This document shows positions 16,883-25,619 of a stretch of DNA of 64,000 bases, piece after piece (the stretch's first letter is position 1; every line of letters starts with the position of its first letter). The translations under genes and the position numbers were made by a program. A model generated the notes under the pieces. It did not search any database and was not told the DNA's origin. It saw nothing but the letters and a program-made list of their open reading frames with translations. Origin of the DNA: Aurantiacibacter poecillastricola (GTDB taxonomy: Bacteria; Pseudomonadota; Alphaproteobacteria; Sphingomonadales; Sphingomonadaceae); contig NZ_JAVAMS010000002.1 of assembly GCF_030730945.1 (NCBI RefSeq), forward strand, positions 682,001 to 746,000. The letters are read 5' to 3'.

Positions 16883-17926
16883 CTAGTCGAGGTCGGATGC
16901 GGCAAGCGCGGTGAAGTCGCTCGCGGCGGTGTTGCTGCGCGCCATAGCGGCTTCAGGATTGGGCACAAGCCCCACCTCGGCCAACGGACCGCCCGATCCC
17001 CAGTTGTTCGCCCACTCGGCCACGAATTCGCGAAGGCCGGGAATGGCGTCCAGATGGGCATTCTTGACGTAGATGAACAGTGGGCGGGCACCGATGTAAT
17101 CGAAGTTCGAAATATTTTCGTAGGTCGGCTCCACCCCGTTCATGGTGAGGCCGTGCACGCGATCCGAATTTGCATCGAGGTAGGAGAAACCGAAGATGCC
17201 GATCGCATCGGCGTTGCCTTCGATCTTCTGCACGATCAGGTTGTCCTGCTCGCCCTGTTCGACAAAGGCACCATCGTTGCGCAGTTCGGTGCAGACCGTT
17301 TCGAAGCGGTCCTCGTCCTGCTCTTCGAGTTCGGCCATGCCTTCGCCCGATTCGCATCCGACCATCAGCACCAGCTCGTTCAGCGCATCACGTGTGCCAG
17401 AGGTGGAGGGCGGGCCGTAGACGAGGATGGGCTTGTTCGGGAGCGACGGATCGATATCGCTCCACATCTCGTTCGTCTGCTCCTCGCCATAGGGGTTGGC
17501 GGCGATGGCCTCGTAGACGATTTCGGGAGTTAGGTCGAAATCGATGCCCCCATTGGCGCTGGCGAACGCAATGCCGTCGAGGCCGACCTGGATTTCGGTG
17601 ATCTCCTCGACACCGTTCTGCCGGCAGGTCTCGAACTCGCTGGCCTTCATGCGGCGCGAAGCGTTGACGATGTCGGGCGTCTCGGGGCCGACACCCTGAC
17701 AGAACAGCGCCACGCCGCCACCGGTGCCGGTCGATTCGATGATCGGCGAGGCAAAGTCGTAATTGCGGGTGAAGCTCTCGGCAATCCGCGTCGCAAACGG
17801 GTATACGGTGGACGAGCCGACGGCGCGCACCGCGTCACGCGTCTCGCCGCCGCCACCGGCATTGTTACACGCCGCAAGCGCGAGAAGCGCGACGGCAGAA
17901 GCGGCAGTGCTCAGTTTCAAAGTCAT
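16883..17926 (-). CDS. pstS: Phosphate-binding lipoprotein PstS
   Basis: PstS captures phosphate in the periplasm and delivers it to PstCA. The N-terminus is a lipoprotein signal with lipobox LAAC (Cys19). The mature part has phosphate-binding protein motifs: RAVGSSTVYPF with the first loop, ESTGTGGG, DIVNASRRMK, and a PSTSGTRDAL loop, all of which line the anion site in the family. Length is 347 residues. A candidate Pho box lies 47-64 bases before its ATG, and a perfect hairpin lies between that box and the gene. Confidence 0.95.
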   Translation of the reverse strand: MTLKLSTAASAVALLALAACNNAGGGGETRDAVRAVGSSTVYPFATRIAESFTRNYDFASPIIESTGTGGGVALFCQGVGPETPDIVNASRRMKASEFETCRQNGVEEITEIQVGLDGIAFASANGGIDFDLTPEIVYEAIAANPYGEEQTNEMWSDIDPSLPNKPILVYGPPSTSGTRDALNELVLMVGCESGEGMAELEEQDEDRFETVCTELRNDGAFVEQGEQDNLIVQKIEGNADAIGIFGFSYLDANSDRVHGLTMNGVEPTYENISNFDYIGARPLFIYVKNAHLDAIPGLREFVAEWANNWGSGGPLAEVGLVPNPEAAMARSNTAASDFTALAASDLD

Positions 17927-17951
17927 GGTGATCCTCGTTTCGGTGTAGATG

Positions 17952-17969
17952 GCAGACCGCTAGGTCTGC
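17952..17969 (-). repeat. Perfect hairpin in the pstS leader
   Basis: GCAGACC and GGTCTGC are perfect 7-base arms around GCTA, 26-43 bases before the pstS ATG. There is no T-run. It could be an mRNA stability or control element of the pst transcript. Confidence 0.5.
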
Positions 17970-17972
17970 TGT

Positions 17973-17990
17973 ATGACGTCAATGCGACAG
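17973..17990 (-). promoter_or_regulatory. Candidate Pho box before pstS
   Basis: On the minus strand CTGTCGC-ATTG-ACGTCAT fits the PhoB direct repeat CTGTCAT-N4-CTGTCAT with five of seven bases in each half. Position (47-64 bases before pstS) and context support it. Confidence 0.65.
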
Positions 17991-18046
17991 AAAACGGTTC
18001 GATGCGTGACTGTATGTCACACGGTCTGGACTGGCGAAGCGCGCTC

Positions 18047-19414
18047 CTAGAAATCGATCTGCGCGCGCATGCCGATCACGTCGACAGCATAGTCTGTGCT
18101 GCCCGAGGTAGTGGGATATGCAGCGTCGTCATATTCCAGACGGCCGTAATTCACCAGCAGGCGGGTGTAATCGGTCGGCACCCAGACGAGCGAGGCAAAA
18201 TAGCCATTCTGCTTGCCGCCGATGATCCCGGCATCGTTCAGATCGAGATAGTCGTAACGCAGGTTCACCTGCAGCGCGCCCATTCCGCCTTCGTCAACCG
18301 GATTGGCAGGCCGGGTACGTTCGAACTTGCCTCCGCGATAGCCGCGCGAATCGCCTGGCGTCAGGAACAGGCCGGCCTCTGCGTAGCCGCCGAAGAAGGA
18401 CGGTTCCGCAAAGGCAGGGTCGACGCGCTCGGCGCTCTGCCAGAACCCCTCGGCCACTGCATGGAACGGGCCGGTGATCACGCCCGCCTCCAGCCCCGCA
18501 CCCAGTTCGCTCTCGGCATCGAAATTCCGGGTGTCGACGAAGCGTTCGGAGGTAAAATGGACCAACGGTCGCTGGCGATAGCGCGCCGTTTCGTCGTCGC
18601 CGAGCTCGGTATAATGCACCGAGCCGCCAAAATGGAGCTGGGCATCGCCAACCACCGGACTGGCGACCGCGCGAAGGTCCCCGCTCCAGCTATCGTCGGG
18701 GAGGTCGGCGATATTGTCGCGGAACAGGCCGGCCTGCAGCAGGATGCCCTCGGCAATGTCCACCTCGGCGGAGACACCCAGGCGACGCTCGAACCCGAAG
18801 GCATCGGTAAAGGCGGCGCGCTCGATGAAAGAGGACCAGCGGCTGCTGGTCAGTTCTTCCAGCGACTGGAAATTGTTGTGCTGGCCTACGTTAACGGTGA
18901 GCGGACCGTCCTCATAAGTGATGATGGCGTCGGTTACCGTGACCTCGTTGCCTGCGAAGTCGACCTCGATCTTGTAGCCGAATCCGCCGGGAATGTCGCC
19001 ACTCATGCCAAGACGCGCGCGGCGGATCTCGCTGCCGAAGCCATCTTCGCGACTGGTCGAATCGGGCGCGTTGACCGTGCCGGCATCGATGTTGAGACGT
19101 CCGAAGGGCTTGAAGGACCAGCCGCCCTCGGCCTCGATGGTTCGCGCGCCGCCAAACGCGATGGCAGGCGCAGGCGCGGCTGCGACGACGGGAGCGACGC
19201 TCTCCAGGGGCTCGGGCGGCGCCACGACCTCATTCGACGGCGCTCGAGTGGCCGAACGCTCGGCCTCGAGTTCCTGCACGCGCTGCGACAATCGTTCGAT
19301 CTCGGCCTGCATCGCGGCAAGCTGGTCTTCGACGCTTGGCGTATCCTGCGCGAAAGCGGGTGCCGGGGTGAGGGCGCTCCCGAGAAGCAGGGGGAGGAGG
19401 AGCTGTTTCTTCAT
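18047..19414 (-). CDS. Phosphate-selective porin, OprP/OprO family
   Basis: This is a predicted outer-membrane trimeric channel of the polyphosphate/phosphate porin family. The 455-residue protein starts with a signal peptide (ending ALTPAPAFAQ), then a coiled-coil segment (VEDQLAAMQAEIERLSQRVQ) that commonly trims these porins, an Ala/Pro linker, and a 16-strand-type beta barrel starting near GWSFKPFGRLNID. The C-terminal residue is Phe, as required for outer-membrane assembly. It lies between phoR and pstS on the same strand, with its own Pho box 43-60 bases before the ATG, so it probably supplies phosphate to PstS. Confidence 0.9.
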   Translation of the reverse strand: MKKQLLLPLLLGSALTPAPAFAQDTPSVEDQLAAMQAEIERLSQRVQELEAERSATRAPSNEVVAPPEPLESVAPVVAAAPAPAIAFGGARTIEAEGGWSFKPFGRLNIDAGTVNAPDSTSREDGFGSEIRRARLGMSGDIPGGFGYKIEVDFAGNEVTVTDAIITYEDGPLTVNVGQHNNFQSLEELTSSRWSSFIERAAFTDAFGFERRLGVSAEVDIAEGILLQAGLFRDNIADLPDDSWSGDLRAVASPVVGDAQLHFGGSVHYTELGDDETARYRQRPLVHFTSERFVDTRNFDAESELGAGLEAGVITGPFHAVAEGFWQSAERVDPAFAEPSFFGGYAEAGLFLTPGDSRGYRGGKFERTRPANPVDEGGMGALQVNLRYDYLDLNDAGIIGGKQNGYFASLVWVPTDYTRLLVNYGRLEYDDAAYPTTSGSTDYAVDVIGMRAQIDF

Positions 19415-19456
19415 GACGGTTATGTTTCACTCATGTGGCCGAGCCGTGTGCCCGCT

Positions 19457-19474
19457 ATGACCGCATTATGACGC
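19457..19474 (-). promoter_or_regulatory. Candidate Pho box before the porin gene
   Basis: On the minus strand GCGTCAT-AATG-CGGTCAT matches the PhoB direct repeat with five and six of seven bases. It lies 43-60 bases before the porin ATG, almost the same distance as the box before pstS. Confidence 0.72.
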
Positions 19475-19543
19475 CTTTGTTACAAATACGCCGGAGGCTT
19501 TCTCCAGTCGCTGGAAAGCTGTGATAAGAGTTTCTCGAGGCGC

Positions 19544-20731
19544 CTATTCGGCGGAGGGGATCAGCGGGATTCGCACGGTGACCGTGGTACCCCGGCCCCG
19601 TGTGCTGTCGATATCCAGCCTGCCGCGATGCCGCTCCACGATATGCTTGCAGATCGCCAGACCGAGGCCCGTCCCGCCCGCCGCGCGGCTGCGCCCCGGA
19701 TCGGTGCGATAGAAGCGCCGCGTGAGGTGAGGGAGGTGCTCGCGTGCGATGCCTTCACCTCGGTCGCGCACCGTCAGGATCGCCATGTCGCGTTGCCCAT
19801 GTTCGAGCGAGACGGTTACCGGCTGGTCCTTGTCTCCATATTTCAGCGCATTGTCGACGAGGTTGCGCACCAGTTGCTCGAGCTGGCGCGGATCACCCCG
19901 CACGGAGAGGTCGCCATCGGGCATCTCGATCTCGACCCGGTCGAACCTGTCTGCACCGGCACCGTCGCGCGCGGCCGATTGCACCAGCGGCCCGAGAAGC
20001 ACGACTTCCCGCGGCTGGTCGTGCTTCTCCGCTTCCACGCGGCTGAGGGACATGAGATCGTCCACTAGCGTCTGCAACCGCCGCGCCTCGCGCAGCACGG
20101 TGGCGTAGAATTTCTCCGCCTGTTTCGGATCGATGCTGGCGCCTTCGTCCTCCAGCGTTTCCATGTAGCCGATGATGGAGGCGAGGGGGGTGCGCAGCTC
20201 GTGGCTGGCATTGGCGACGAAATCGGTATGCGCGCGGCTGACGTCCGCTTCAGAGGTGCGGTTGATGAGCTCGATCAGGGAGTAACGGTCGTCGATCTGC
20301 TGGCTGGTCATCTGCCAGTTGCTCTTGGGCCCGGTAAGCCCCTGCACCGTCACGCTGCCACCGCCCGGGCGCGAAAGGAGGTCCACCGCGGCAGGATGGC
20401 GCAAGGCCACGCGCGCGTCCTGACCGACGATGTGCTTGCCGATTGCCTCGCGCGCATTGCCGTTGGCGACGACGATACGGTTGTTGTCGAGTAGCAGCAG
20501 CGGCAATCCCGAATGTTCGATGAGGTCGCGCATCCCCGAGCGGGTGATCTGCATCCCCTCCTCGGGCATGCGCTGCATTTCCGGTATCGGCGGCGGTACC
20601 AGCCAGAAAGACAGGATCCATACGCCCACCAGCGCCAGCGTCAGGCCGATGCCCACGCCGGACGAGATCAGGACGACGCCGCACACCGCCGCCAGGGCGA
20701 TGCCAGCAAAGGGAATACGAGACCCCGACAT
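19544..20731 (-). CDS. phoR: Phosphate regulon sensor histidine kinase PhoR
   Basis: PhoR phosphorylates PhoB when phosphate is scarce. The 395-residue protein has an N-terminal membrane hairpin (two hydrophobic stretches within residues 9-45), a PAS domain (about 70-165), the HisKA dimerisation domain with H-box NASHELRTPLASI, and an ATPase domain with the N box (LVRNLVDNALKYGD), G1 (VRDRGEGI), F box (RRFYRTD) and G2 (GGTGLGLAICK). The short N-terminus lacks a large periplasmic sensor domain, as expected for PhoR, which reads phosphate through PstSCAB and PhoU. It is the most upstream gene of the locus, far from phoB at the other end. Confidence 0.93.
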   Translation of the reverse strand: MSGSRIPFAGIALAAVCGVVLISSGVGIGLTLALVGVWILSFWLVPPPIPEMQRMPEEGMQITRSGMRDLIEHSGLPLLLLDNNRIVVANGNAREAIGKHIVGQDARVALRHPAAVDLLSRPGGGSVTVQGLTGPKSNWQMTSQQIDDRYSLIELINRTSEADVSRAHTDFVANASHELRTPLASIIGYMETLEDEGASIDPKQAEKFYATVLREARRLQTLVDDLMSLSRVEAEKHDQPREVVLLGPLVQSAARDGAGADRFDRVEIEMPDGDLSVRGDPRQLEQLVRNLVDNALKYGDKDQPVTVSLEHGQRDMAILTVRDRGEGIAREHLPHLTRRFYRTDPGRSRAAGGTGLGLAICKHIVERHRGRLDIDSTRGRGTTVTVRIPLIPSAE

Positions 20732-20829
20732 AGGGACGCCTCATGCGCGAGAATTGTGACGGTTGCCACCCGGGAATGACAATTCATCCCCGCCTGCCGC
20801 GTGCTGGAATGTAAGCTACCGATGGAGGA

Positions 20830-20904
20830 TGGTGACCCCTACGGGAATCGAACCCGTGTTTCAGCCGTGAGAGGGCCGCGTCCTGACCGCTAGACGAAGG
20901 GGCC
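20830..20904 (-). tRNA. tRNA-Glu (anticodon CTC)
   Basis: The cloverleaf has a 7-bp acceptor (GGCCCCT/AGGGGTC), a D arm, an anticodon arm CGGCC-CTCTCAC-GGCTG reading CTC, and a T arm ACGGG-TTCGATT-CCCGT. The CCA end is encoded. It differs from the neighbouring tRNA-Glu at only two positions, one of them the first anticodon base. Confidence 0.95.
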
Positions 20905-20938
20905 ATTGCCGATAGTGTCGGGAAGGCATCTGCATCGC

Positions 20939-21013
20939 TGGTGACCCCTACGGGAATCGAACCCGTGTTTCAGCCGTGAAAGGGCCGCGTCCTAACCGCT
21001 AGACGAAGGGGCC
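20939..21013 (-). tRNA. tRNA-Glu (anticodon TTC)
   Basis: Same cloverleaf as the copy 34 bases downstream, with anticodon loop CTTTCAC reading TTC and an encoded CCA. It is transcribed first of the pair, from the promoter at 21032-21060. Confidence 0.95.
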
Positions 21014-21031
21014 ACGCGCGATGGAGCGGCG

Positions 21032-21060
21032 CAATTACGGGCATGTTCCGGCGCGGTCAA
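21032..21060 (-). promoter_or_regulatory. Likely promoter of the tRNA-Glu pair
   Basis: TTGACC and TAATTG are 17 bp apart on the minus strand and end 18 bases before the tRNA 5' end, a normal distance for a stable-RNA promoter. Confidence 0.5.
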
Positions 21061-21092
21061 GCCCTGGTTGCAACAATATTGCAGATTCGCGT

Positions 21093-22874
21093 TCAGTCGG
21101 CCCAAGCGGCGTCTTCAAGGTGCAATTCCGCCGCCGGTCGCGCGCCCCAGTCGTCGAGTTTGACCCGTCCTGCCAGCCACAACCGCCGCCCGCGCGCGCC
21201 ATGAAGAATCGACTGGCCCATCGTGCTCTGGGCGGCGCGGAAGGCGATAGCCTTGAAGCTGCGTCCGTCCTGTCCGGCAGCGATGATACGCAAGTGATCG
21301 TTGCCCACCACGTCGGCTTTCACAACGTGGACCGGACCCACGGCCACGCGTGGGCCGGGCCAGCCGACGCCGTAGGGCCCGGCGCTGTCGAGTGTTTCGA
21401 CGAGTTCCGGCGTAAGCCCTCCCGGTGCTACGGAGAGATCGAGCAACATGACCTGTTCCGCACTGGCCCTCGCGACAGCTCGCGCGAGGTTTTCGTCCAG
21501 CCACTCGGCGAACTCGTCCACTCTATCGCTCTCGACTGTGAGGCCAGCGGCCATCGCGTGCCCGCCGCCCGCTACAAGCATGCCCGCCTCGCGCGCATTG
21601 ATGATCGCTGCGCCAAGGTCCACGCCCGTGATCGAGCGGCCCGAACCCTTGCCCTGGCCGGTCTGGGCATCAAGGGCGATGACGAGGCTCGGCTTGCCGG
21701 TCTTTTCCTTGATGCGTCCTGCCACGATGCCGATCACGCCGGGATGCCACCCGCTACCGGCAACACACACGACGGAACGATTGTGCTGAGCAGCAAGCTG
21801 CGCCTCCGCCTCCTCCTGCACCGCCGCCTCGATCGCGCGGCGCTCCTCGTTCAGTTGCGAAAGCTGGGCGGCAATCGCGCAGGCTTCTTCCGCATCTTCG
21901 GTGGTGAGCAGGCGGACGCCCAACGTAGCCTCGCCCACTCGCCCGCCGGCATTGATGCGCGGCCCAAGCGCAAAACCGAGGTCACTGCACTTGGGAGCGG
22001 CTTTCAGGCGGCTCGCATCGATCAGGGCGGCCATGCCCGTATTGGCGCGCTTGCCCATGACCTTGAGACCCTGGGCAACGAAGGCACGATTGAGCCCGTG
22101 GATCGCCGCGACGTCGGCCACCGTGCCCAAGGCCACGAGGTCGAGCAGCGCCATCAGGCTCGGCTCCTTGCGCCCGGCGAAATAGTCGCGTTCCCGCAAG
22201 GTCCGCACGACGGCCACCGCCAGGATGAAGGCGACGCCGACCGCAGCGAGGTGGCCATGACCTGCGGCAAGGTCGTTCTCATCCAATCGGTTGGGATTGA
22301 CCAGAGCATAGGTGCGCGGGAGATCGGGCGAACATTTATGGTGATCCACCACGATCACGTCGATCCCGGCGTCGTGCGCCATGCCCAGCGCCTCGTGCGC
22401 CATCGCGCCGCAATCGACGGTAATTATCAGGCTGGAACCGTCCTCACCTAGCATCAACAGCGCCTCGCCGCTTGGGCCATAGCCTTCGAGGAGACGGTCG
22501 GGAATGTAGTGCCGCGCATCGTGGCCCAGCATCCGCAGCAGGCGGATCAGCAGGGCGGCGCTGGTCGCTCCGTCCACGTCGTAATCGCCGTAGACGGTGA
22601 TCGTCTCCTGACTGAGGACGGCATCGGCGATGCGTTCAGCGGCGCGGTCCATATCCTGGAACTGGGAGGGATCTGGTAGAAACTCACGCAACGAGGGTTG
22701 GCGATGGCGGTCCAGATCCTCGCGAGCGACGCCGCGTGATAACAGCAGCTGCGTGGCGATATCGTTGCCCAGTGCGTCGATATCGCCTTCGATCTGCATG
22801 TTGCCACCGCGCCATTGCCAGGCCTTGCCGGACAGGGACCTGTCCACGCCAAGAATTGCCGATCGGGTTGCCAT
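21093..22874 (-). CDS. recJ: Single-stranded-DNA-specific exonuclease RecJ
   Basis: RecJ degrades single-stranded DNA 5' to 3' in recombination and mismatch repair. The 593-residue protein has the DHH phosphoesterase motifs: I (VYGDYDVDGATSAALL), II (LIITVDCG), III (VIVVDHHKC) and the later DLVALGTVADVA, then DHHA1 with GGGHAMAAG, and a C-terminal OB-like domain. ATG 22874 is chosen; a GTG two codons earlier is also in frame and neither has a clear ribosome site. It is separate from the genes around it. Confidence 0.95.
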   Translation of the reverse strand: MATRSAILGVDRSLSGKAWQWRGGNMQIEGDIDALGNDIATQLLLSRGVAREDLDRHRQPSLREFLPDPSQFQDMDRAAERIADAVLSQETITVYGDYDVDGATSAALLIRLLRMLGHDARHYIPDRLLEGYGPSGEALLMLGEDGSSLIITVDCGAMAHEALGMAHDAGIDVIVVDHHKCSPDLPRTYALVNPNRLDENDLAAGHGHLAAVGVAFILAVAVVRTLRERDYFAGRKEPSLMALLDLVALGTVADVAAIHGLNRAFVAQGLKVMGKRANTGMAALIDASRLKAAPKCSDLGFALGPRINAGGRVGEATLGVRLLTTEDAEEACAIAAQLSQLNEERRAIEAAVQEEAEAQLAAQHNRSVVCVAGSGWHPGVIGIVAGRIKEKTGKPSLVIALDAQTGQGKGSGRSITGVDLGAAIINAREAGMLVAGGGHAMAAGLTVESDRVDEFAEWLDENLARAVARASAEQVMLLDLSVAPGGLTPELVETLDSAGPYGVGWPGPRVAVGPVHVVKADVVGNDHLRIIAAGQDGRSFKAIAFRAAQSTMGQSILHGARGRRLWLAGRVKLDDWGARPAAELHLEDAAWAD

Positions 22875-22920
22875 GCGCACGCTTTAGCCGGTCCTATGAG
22901 TGTCGCCAAGATCGAGACGC

Positions 22921-22938
22921 CAACTCTAGACAGAGTTG
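22921..22938. repeat. Small inverted repeat between recJ and the receiver-like gene
   Basis: CAACTCT and AGAGTTG are perfect 7-base arms around AGAC. It lies after the receiver-like gene and before recJ; no T-run follows, so its role is open. Confidence 0.35.
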
Positions 22939-23024
22939 ATCGCTGGCGAGATCGAAGTCGCGAGTGACGATTTGCGATCGGCTGGAGCGACCGGAAAATG
23001 CGAATCGCGCCCAGCGCCGCCCGA

Positions 23025-23759
23025 CTATCGCGGTAAAGGCAGATTGGCGGGAGCCGGGTGTGTCCAACGTGCCAGTTCGCGCGCCACCGCCAAGGGAGTG
23101 ATGGGTTCTTCAATATGGGACTGCATTCCCGCCGCAGGGAAGGCCTCGACATCGTTCTGAAAGCCTTTGGGAACGAGGGCGATGACCGGCAGGCTGTTTG
23201 CGTCGAACCCAAGGGCGCGCAGCAGGCGAGTCGCCTCGAGCCCGCCGACACCAGGCATTTGCGTGTTCATGAGCACGACGGTGAAAGGACTGCGCGCCCG
23301 CTTCGCTTCGACCACGGCGCGAACTGCGTCCTCGCCGCTGCATACGACGTGTGCTGTCATTCCCAACGAGGTTGCCAGGAATAGCGCTTGTTGCTGTTTG
23401 TCCGCCCGGCTTTCGGCAATCAGCAGCTTTGCATGGCCAAGGCGCGTGGGACCGCCAGAGAACGGCGAAGTTGCATTCGTTGGTTCTCGACCGCTTTCGA
23501 TTGCAGGGTATTGCGGGGTGGCGTTCGTGCCATTGCTACCAGCCATTTCGGTCATTCTGCCGAGCGCTTCCGGACCAAGGCTCCGTGTCATGCCAGCCGC
23601 GCCGTTTTGTGCGCTGCGGATCATTCGTGACAGGTTTCCTGCACGGATCGTCGGCTCGGCGGTTGACCGCATGGACCACATGGCACGGACGAGCACGGCC
23701 GCTAGCAGGCCCGTTGCAGTCAGCAGGGCGAATGCGGGAACGAGAGCGGGTTCGAACAT
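23025..23759 (-). CDS. Membrane-anchored degenerate receiver (pseudo-REC) protein
   Basis: The 244-residue product has one N-terminal membrane helix (LVPAFALLTATGLLAAVLV, about residues 6-24), a polar linker rich in Ser, Asn and Gly (about 30-108), and a response-regulator receiver fold (about 109-232). The fold is clear (TQMPGVGGLEATRLLRAL and the AAGMQSHIEEPI end), but the phospho-acceptor Asp is Asn165, the first acidic-pocket residue is Ala115, the Thr/Ser switch is Val196, and the conserved Lys is Glu218. It therefore cannot work by normal phosphorylation. ATG 23759 is chosen; a longer frame from a TTG at 23813 exists. There is no kinase gene beside it. The domain is most like receivers of hybrid histidine kinases, so it may be a relic or a protein-binding module. 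Confidence 0.75.
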   Translation of the reverse strand: MFEPALVPAFALLTATGLLAAVLVRAMWSMRSTAEPTIRAGNLSRMIRSAQNGAAGMTRSLGPEALGRMTEMAGSNGTNATPQYPAIESGREPTNATSPFSGGPTRLGHAKLLIAESRADKQQQALFLATSLGMTAHVVCSGEDAVRAVVEAKRARSPFTVVLMNTQMPGVGGLEATRLLRALGFDANSLPVIALVPKGFQNDVEAFPAAGMQSHIEEPITPLAVARELARWTHPAPANLPLPR

Positions 23760-23851
23760 CGGGTAATCCGCATGAGGGTAGCTCACGCAAGATACCCTGT
23801 CAGACCGTAGCAATCGCCAAGGAGCGCCCCCGCATTGCTACCTACTCCGTT

Positions 23852-25549
23852 TCAGAAACGCTGCGTTCCCGGTCCGTGTGCCGCTGCGTTGGCGGCAGAA
23901 AGGATAGCCCGCACGCCAGCAGTCGCAACATCCTCGTCGATACCGACGCCCCAGCCGGTCCTGCCGTCGGGCTGCACCCATTCGATATAGGCCGCCGCCC
24001 GCGCGTCTACCCCGCTGCCGAGCGCATGTTCGGAGTAGTCGCATACCTCGAAATCAAGCCCGTAGGTCTCGCGAATGGTTGCGAGGACCGAAGAGATAAG
24101 ACCCTTTCCGCGTCCCGAAACGCGCTGTTCTTCTCCGTCCACCTCGATCGTACCGCTGAACACGCGGTCGCCATCGGCGGTGCGGCCTTCTTCGTAGTTG
24201 ACAAGGCGGAACTTGCGCTTGTCGACCTTGAGGTAATAGGTCTGCTTGAAGCATTCCCAGATGTCTGCGGCGTTGATCTCGCGGCCCGTATTGTCGGCCA
24301 TGAATTGCACGTGGCGGGAGAAATCGGCCTGCAGTTTCTTCGGCAATTTCAGGCCCTGCGTCTGTTGCACCACCCACGCGAACCCGCCCTTGCCGGACTG
24401 CGAATTGACGCGGATCACCGCCTCGTAATCGCGGCCGAGATCGGCGGGATCGATGGGCAGGTAGGGAATGCGCCACTGCTCATCATTCTGCTGCTCGCGC
24501 GCCTCGAAACCCTTCTTGATCGCATCCTGGTGGCTACCGGAAAAGGCCGTGAATACCAGTTCCCCGCCATAGGGGTGACGCTGGTGGACGGGCAGCTCGT
24601 TGCAATATTCCACCGTCTCGATCACCTTGTCGATGTCCGAAAAGTCGAGGCCGGGATCGACGCCTTGCGTGTACATATTGAGCGCCACCGTCACGAGGCA
24701 GCAATTGCCGGTCCGCTCGCCATTGCCGAACAGGCAGCCTTCCACGCGGTCCGCGCCGGCCATCAGGCCGAGCTCGGCCGCCGCGACGCCGGTCCCGCGG
24801 TCGTTGTGGGTGTGGAGGCTGATCACCGCCGCTTCGCGGCCCGGCAGGTTGCGGCAGAAATACTCGATCTGGTCGGCGTAGATGTTGGGAGTCGCCGCCT
24901 CCACAGTGGCGGGCAGGTTGAGGATGATGGGCCAGTCTTCCGTCGGACCTACAACCTCCATCACCGCTTCACAAACTTCGAGGCTGAAATCCAGCTCTGC
25001 TGTAGAGAAAGTCTCGGGCGAGTACTGGAAGTGCCACCTGGTACCGGGCCGCTTGGCCGCCTCATCCACCAGTTGCTGCGCGCCGCGCACGGCGATCTGC
25101 TTCACCTCCTCGCGGCTCATGCGAAAGACGATGTCGCGCCACGCGGGGCTGACGGCGTTGTAGAGGTGGACGATCGCCGAATGCGCGCCTTCGAGGCTTT
25201 CGAAGCTGCGACGGATCAGGTCCTCTCGCGACTGGGTGAGGACCTGCACGGTTACGTCCTCCGGCACCTTGCCTGATTGCACCAGCCAGCTGATGAAATC
25301 GAACTCGGTCTGACCGGCAGCGGGGAAACCTACCTCGATCTCCTTCGCGCCGACTTCCAGGAGCAAGTCGAAGAAGCGCGTCTTCTTCGCCCGGTCCATC
25401 GGATCGATGATTGACTGGTTGCCGTCGCGAAGATCGGTGCTGAGCCAGCGGGGCGGGGCGGTAATCGTGCGGGAGGGCCATTGCCGGTCGGGCAGGTCAA
25501 CCTGCGGGAACGGGCGGTACTTGGCTGAGGGGTCGGTCAGCATGGGCAT
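23852..25549 (-). CDS. leuA: 2-isopropylmalate synthase (long form, LeuA2 type)
   Basis: LeuA condenses acetyl-CoA with 2-oxoisovalerate in the first committed step of leucine synthesis. The 565-residue length and opening (PRWLSTDLRDGNQSIIDPM) are those of the longer LeuA type. The TIM-barrel catalytic part includes the metal-binding HTHND motif in SLHTHNDRGTGVAAAELG. The C-terminal third is the leucine-binding regulatory domain (RGKGLISSVLATIRETYGL, GSGVDARAAAYIEW). ATG 25549 is used; ATG 25543 is equally readable. A leader with a small Leu-rich ORF and a hairpin lies upstream, suggesting leucine control. Confidence 0.93.
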   Translation of the reverse strand: MPMLTDPSAKYRPFPQVDLPDRQWPSRTITAPPRWLSTDLRDGNQSIIDPMDRAKKTRFFDLLLEVGAKEIEVGFPAAGQTEFDFISWLVQSGKVPEDVTVQVLTQSREDLIRRSFESLEGAHSAIVHLYNAVSPAWRDIVFRMSREEVKQIAVRGAQQLVDEAAKRPGTRWHFQYSPETFSTAELDFSLEVCEAVMEVVGPTEDWPIILNLPATVEAATPNIYADQIEYFCRNLPGREAAVISLHTHNDRGTGVAAAELGLMAGADRVEGCLFGNGERTGNCCLVTVALNMYTQGVDPGLDFSDIDKVIETVEYCNELPVHQRHPYGGELVFTAFSGSHQDAIKKGFEAREQQNDEQWRIPYLPIDPADLGRDYEAVIRVNSQSGKGGFAWVVQQTQGLKLPKKLQADFSRHVQFMADNTGREINAADIWECFKQTYYLKVDKRKFRLVNYEEGRTADGDRVFSGTIEVDGEEQRVSGRGKGLISSVLATIRETYGLDFEVCDYSEHALGSGVDARAAAYIEWVQPDGRTGWGVGIDEDVATAGVRAILSAANAAAHGPGTQRF

Positions 25550-25619
25550 TTCGGAAGACAGCCTTTTCGACTTTCGCGCAAAGTTCGGTGCGCGAGGGTT
25601 TTCAACTCGTGATGGTGAA

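Noticed and set aside
18006..18020. Second Pho box before pstS
   Set aside because: It is a palindrome (GTGAC-N5-GTCAC), not the direct CTGTCAT repeat; kept only as an unexplained site.
18002..19471. 489-codon plus-strand frame opposite the phosphate porin
   Set aside because: The minus-strand protein has a signal peptide, barrel pattern and C-terminal Phe; the plus frame has none.
20830..21013. tRNA-Glu pair as an integration site
   Set aside because: No integrase gene, tRNA 3' fragment repeat or phage gene lies nearby.
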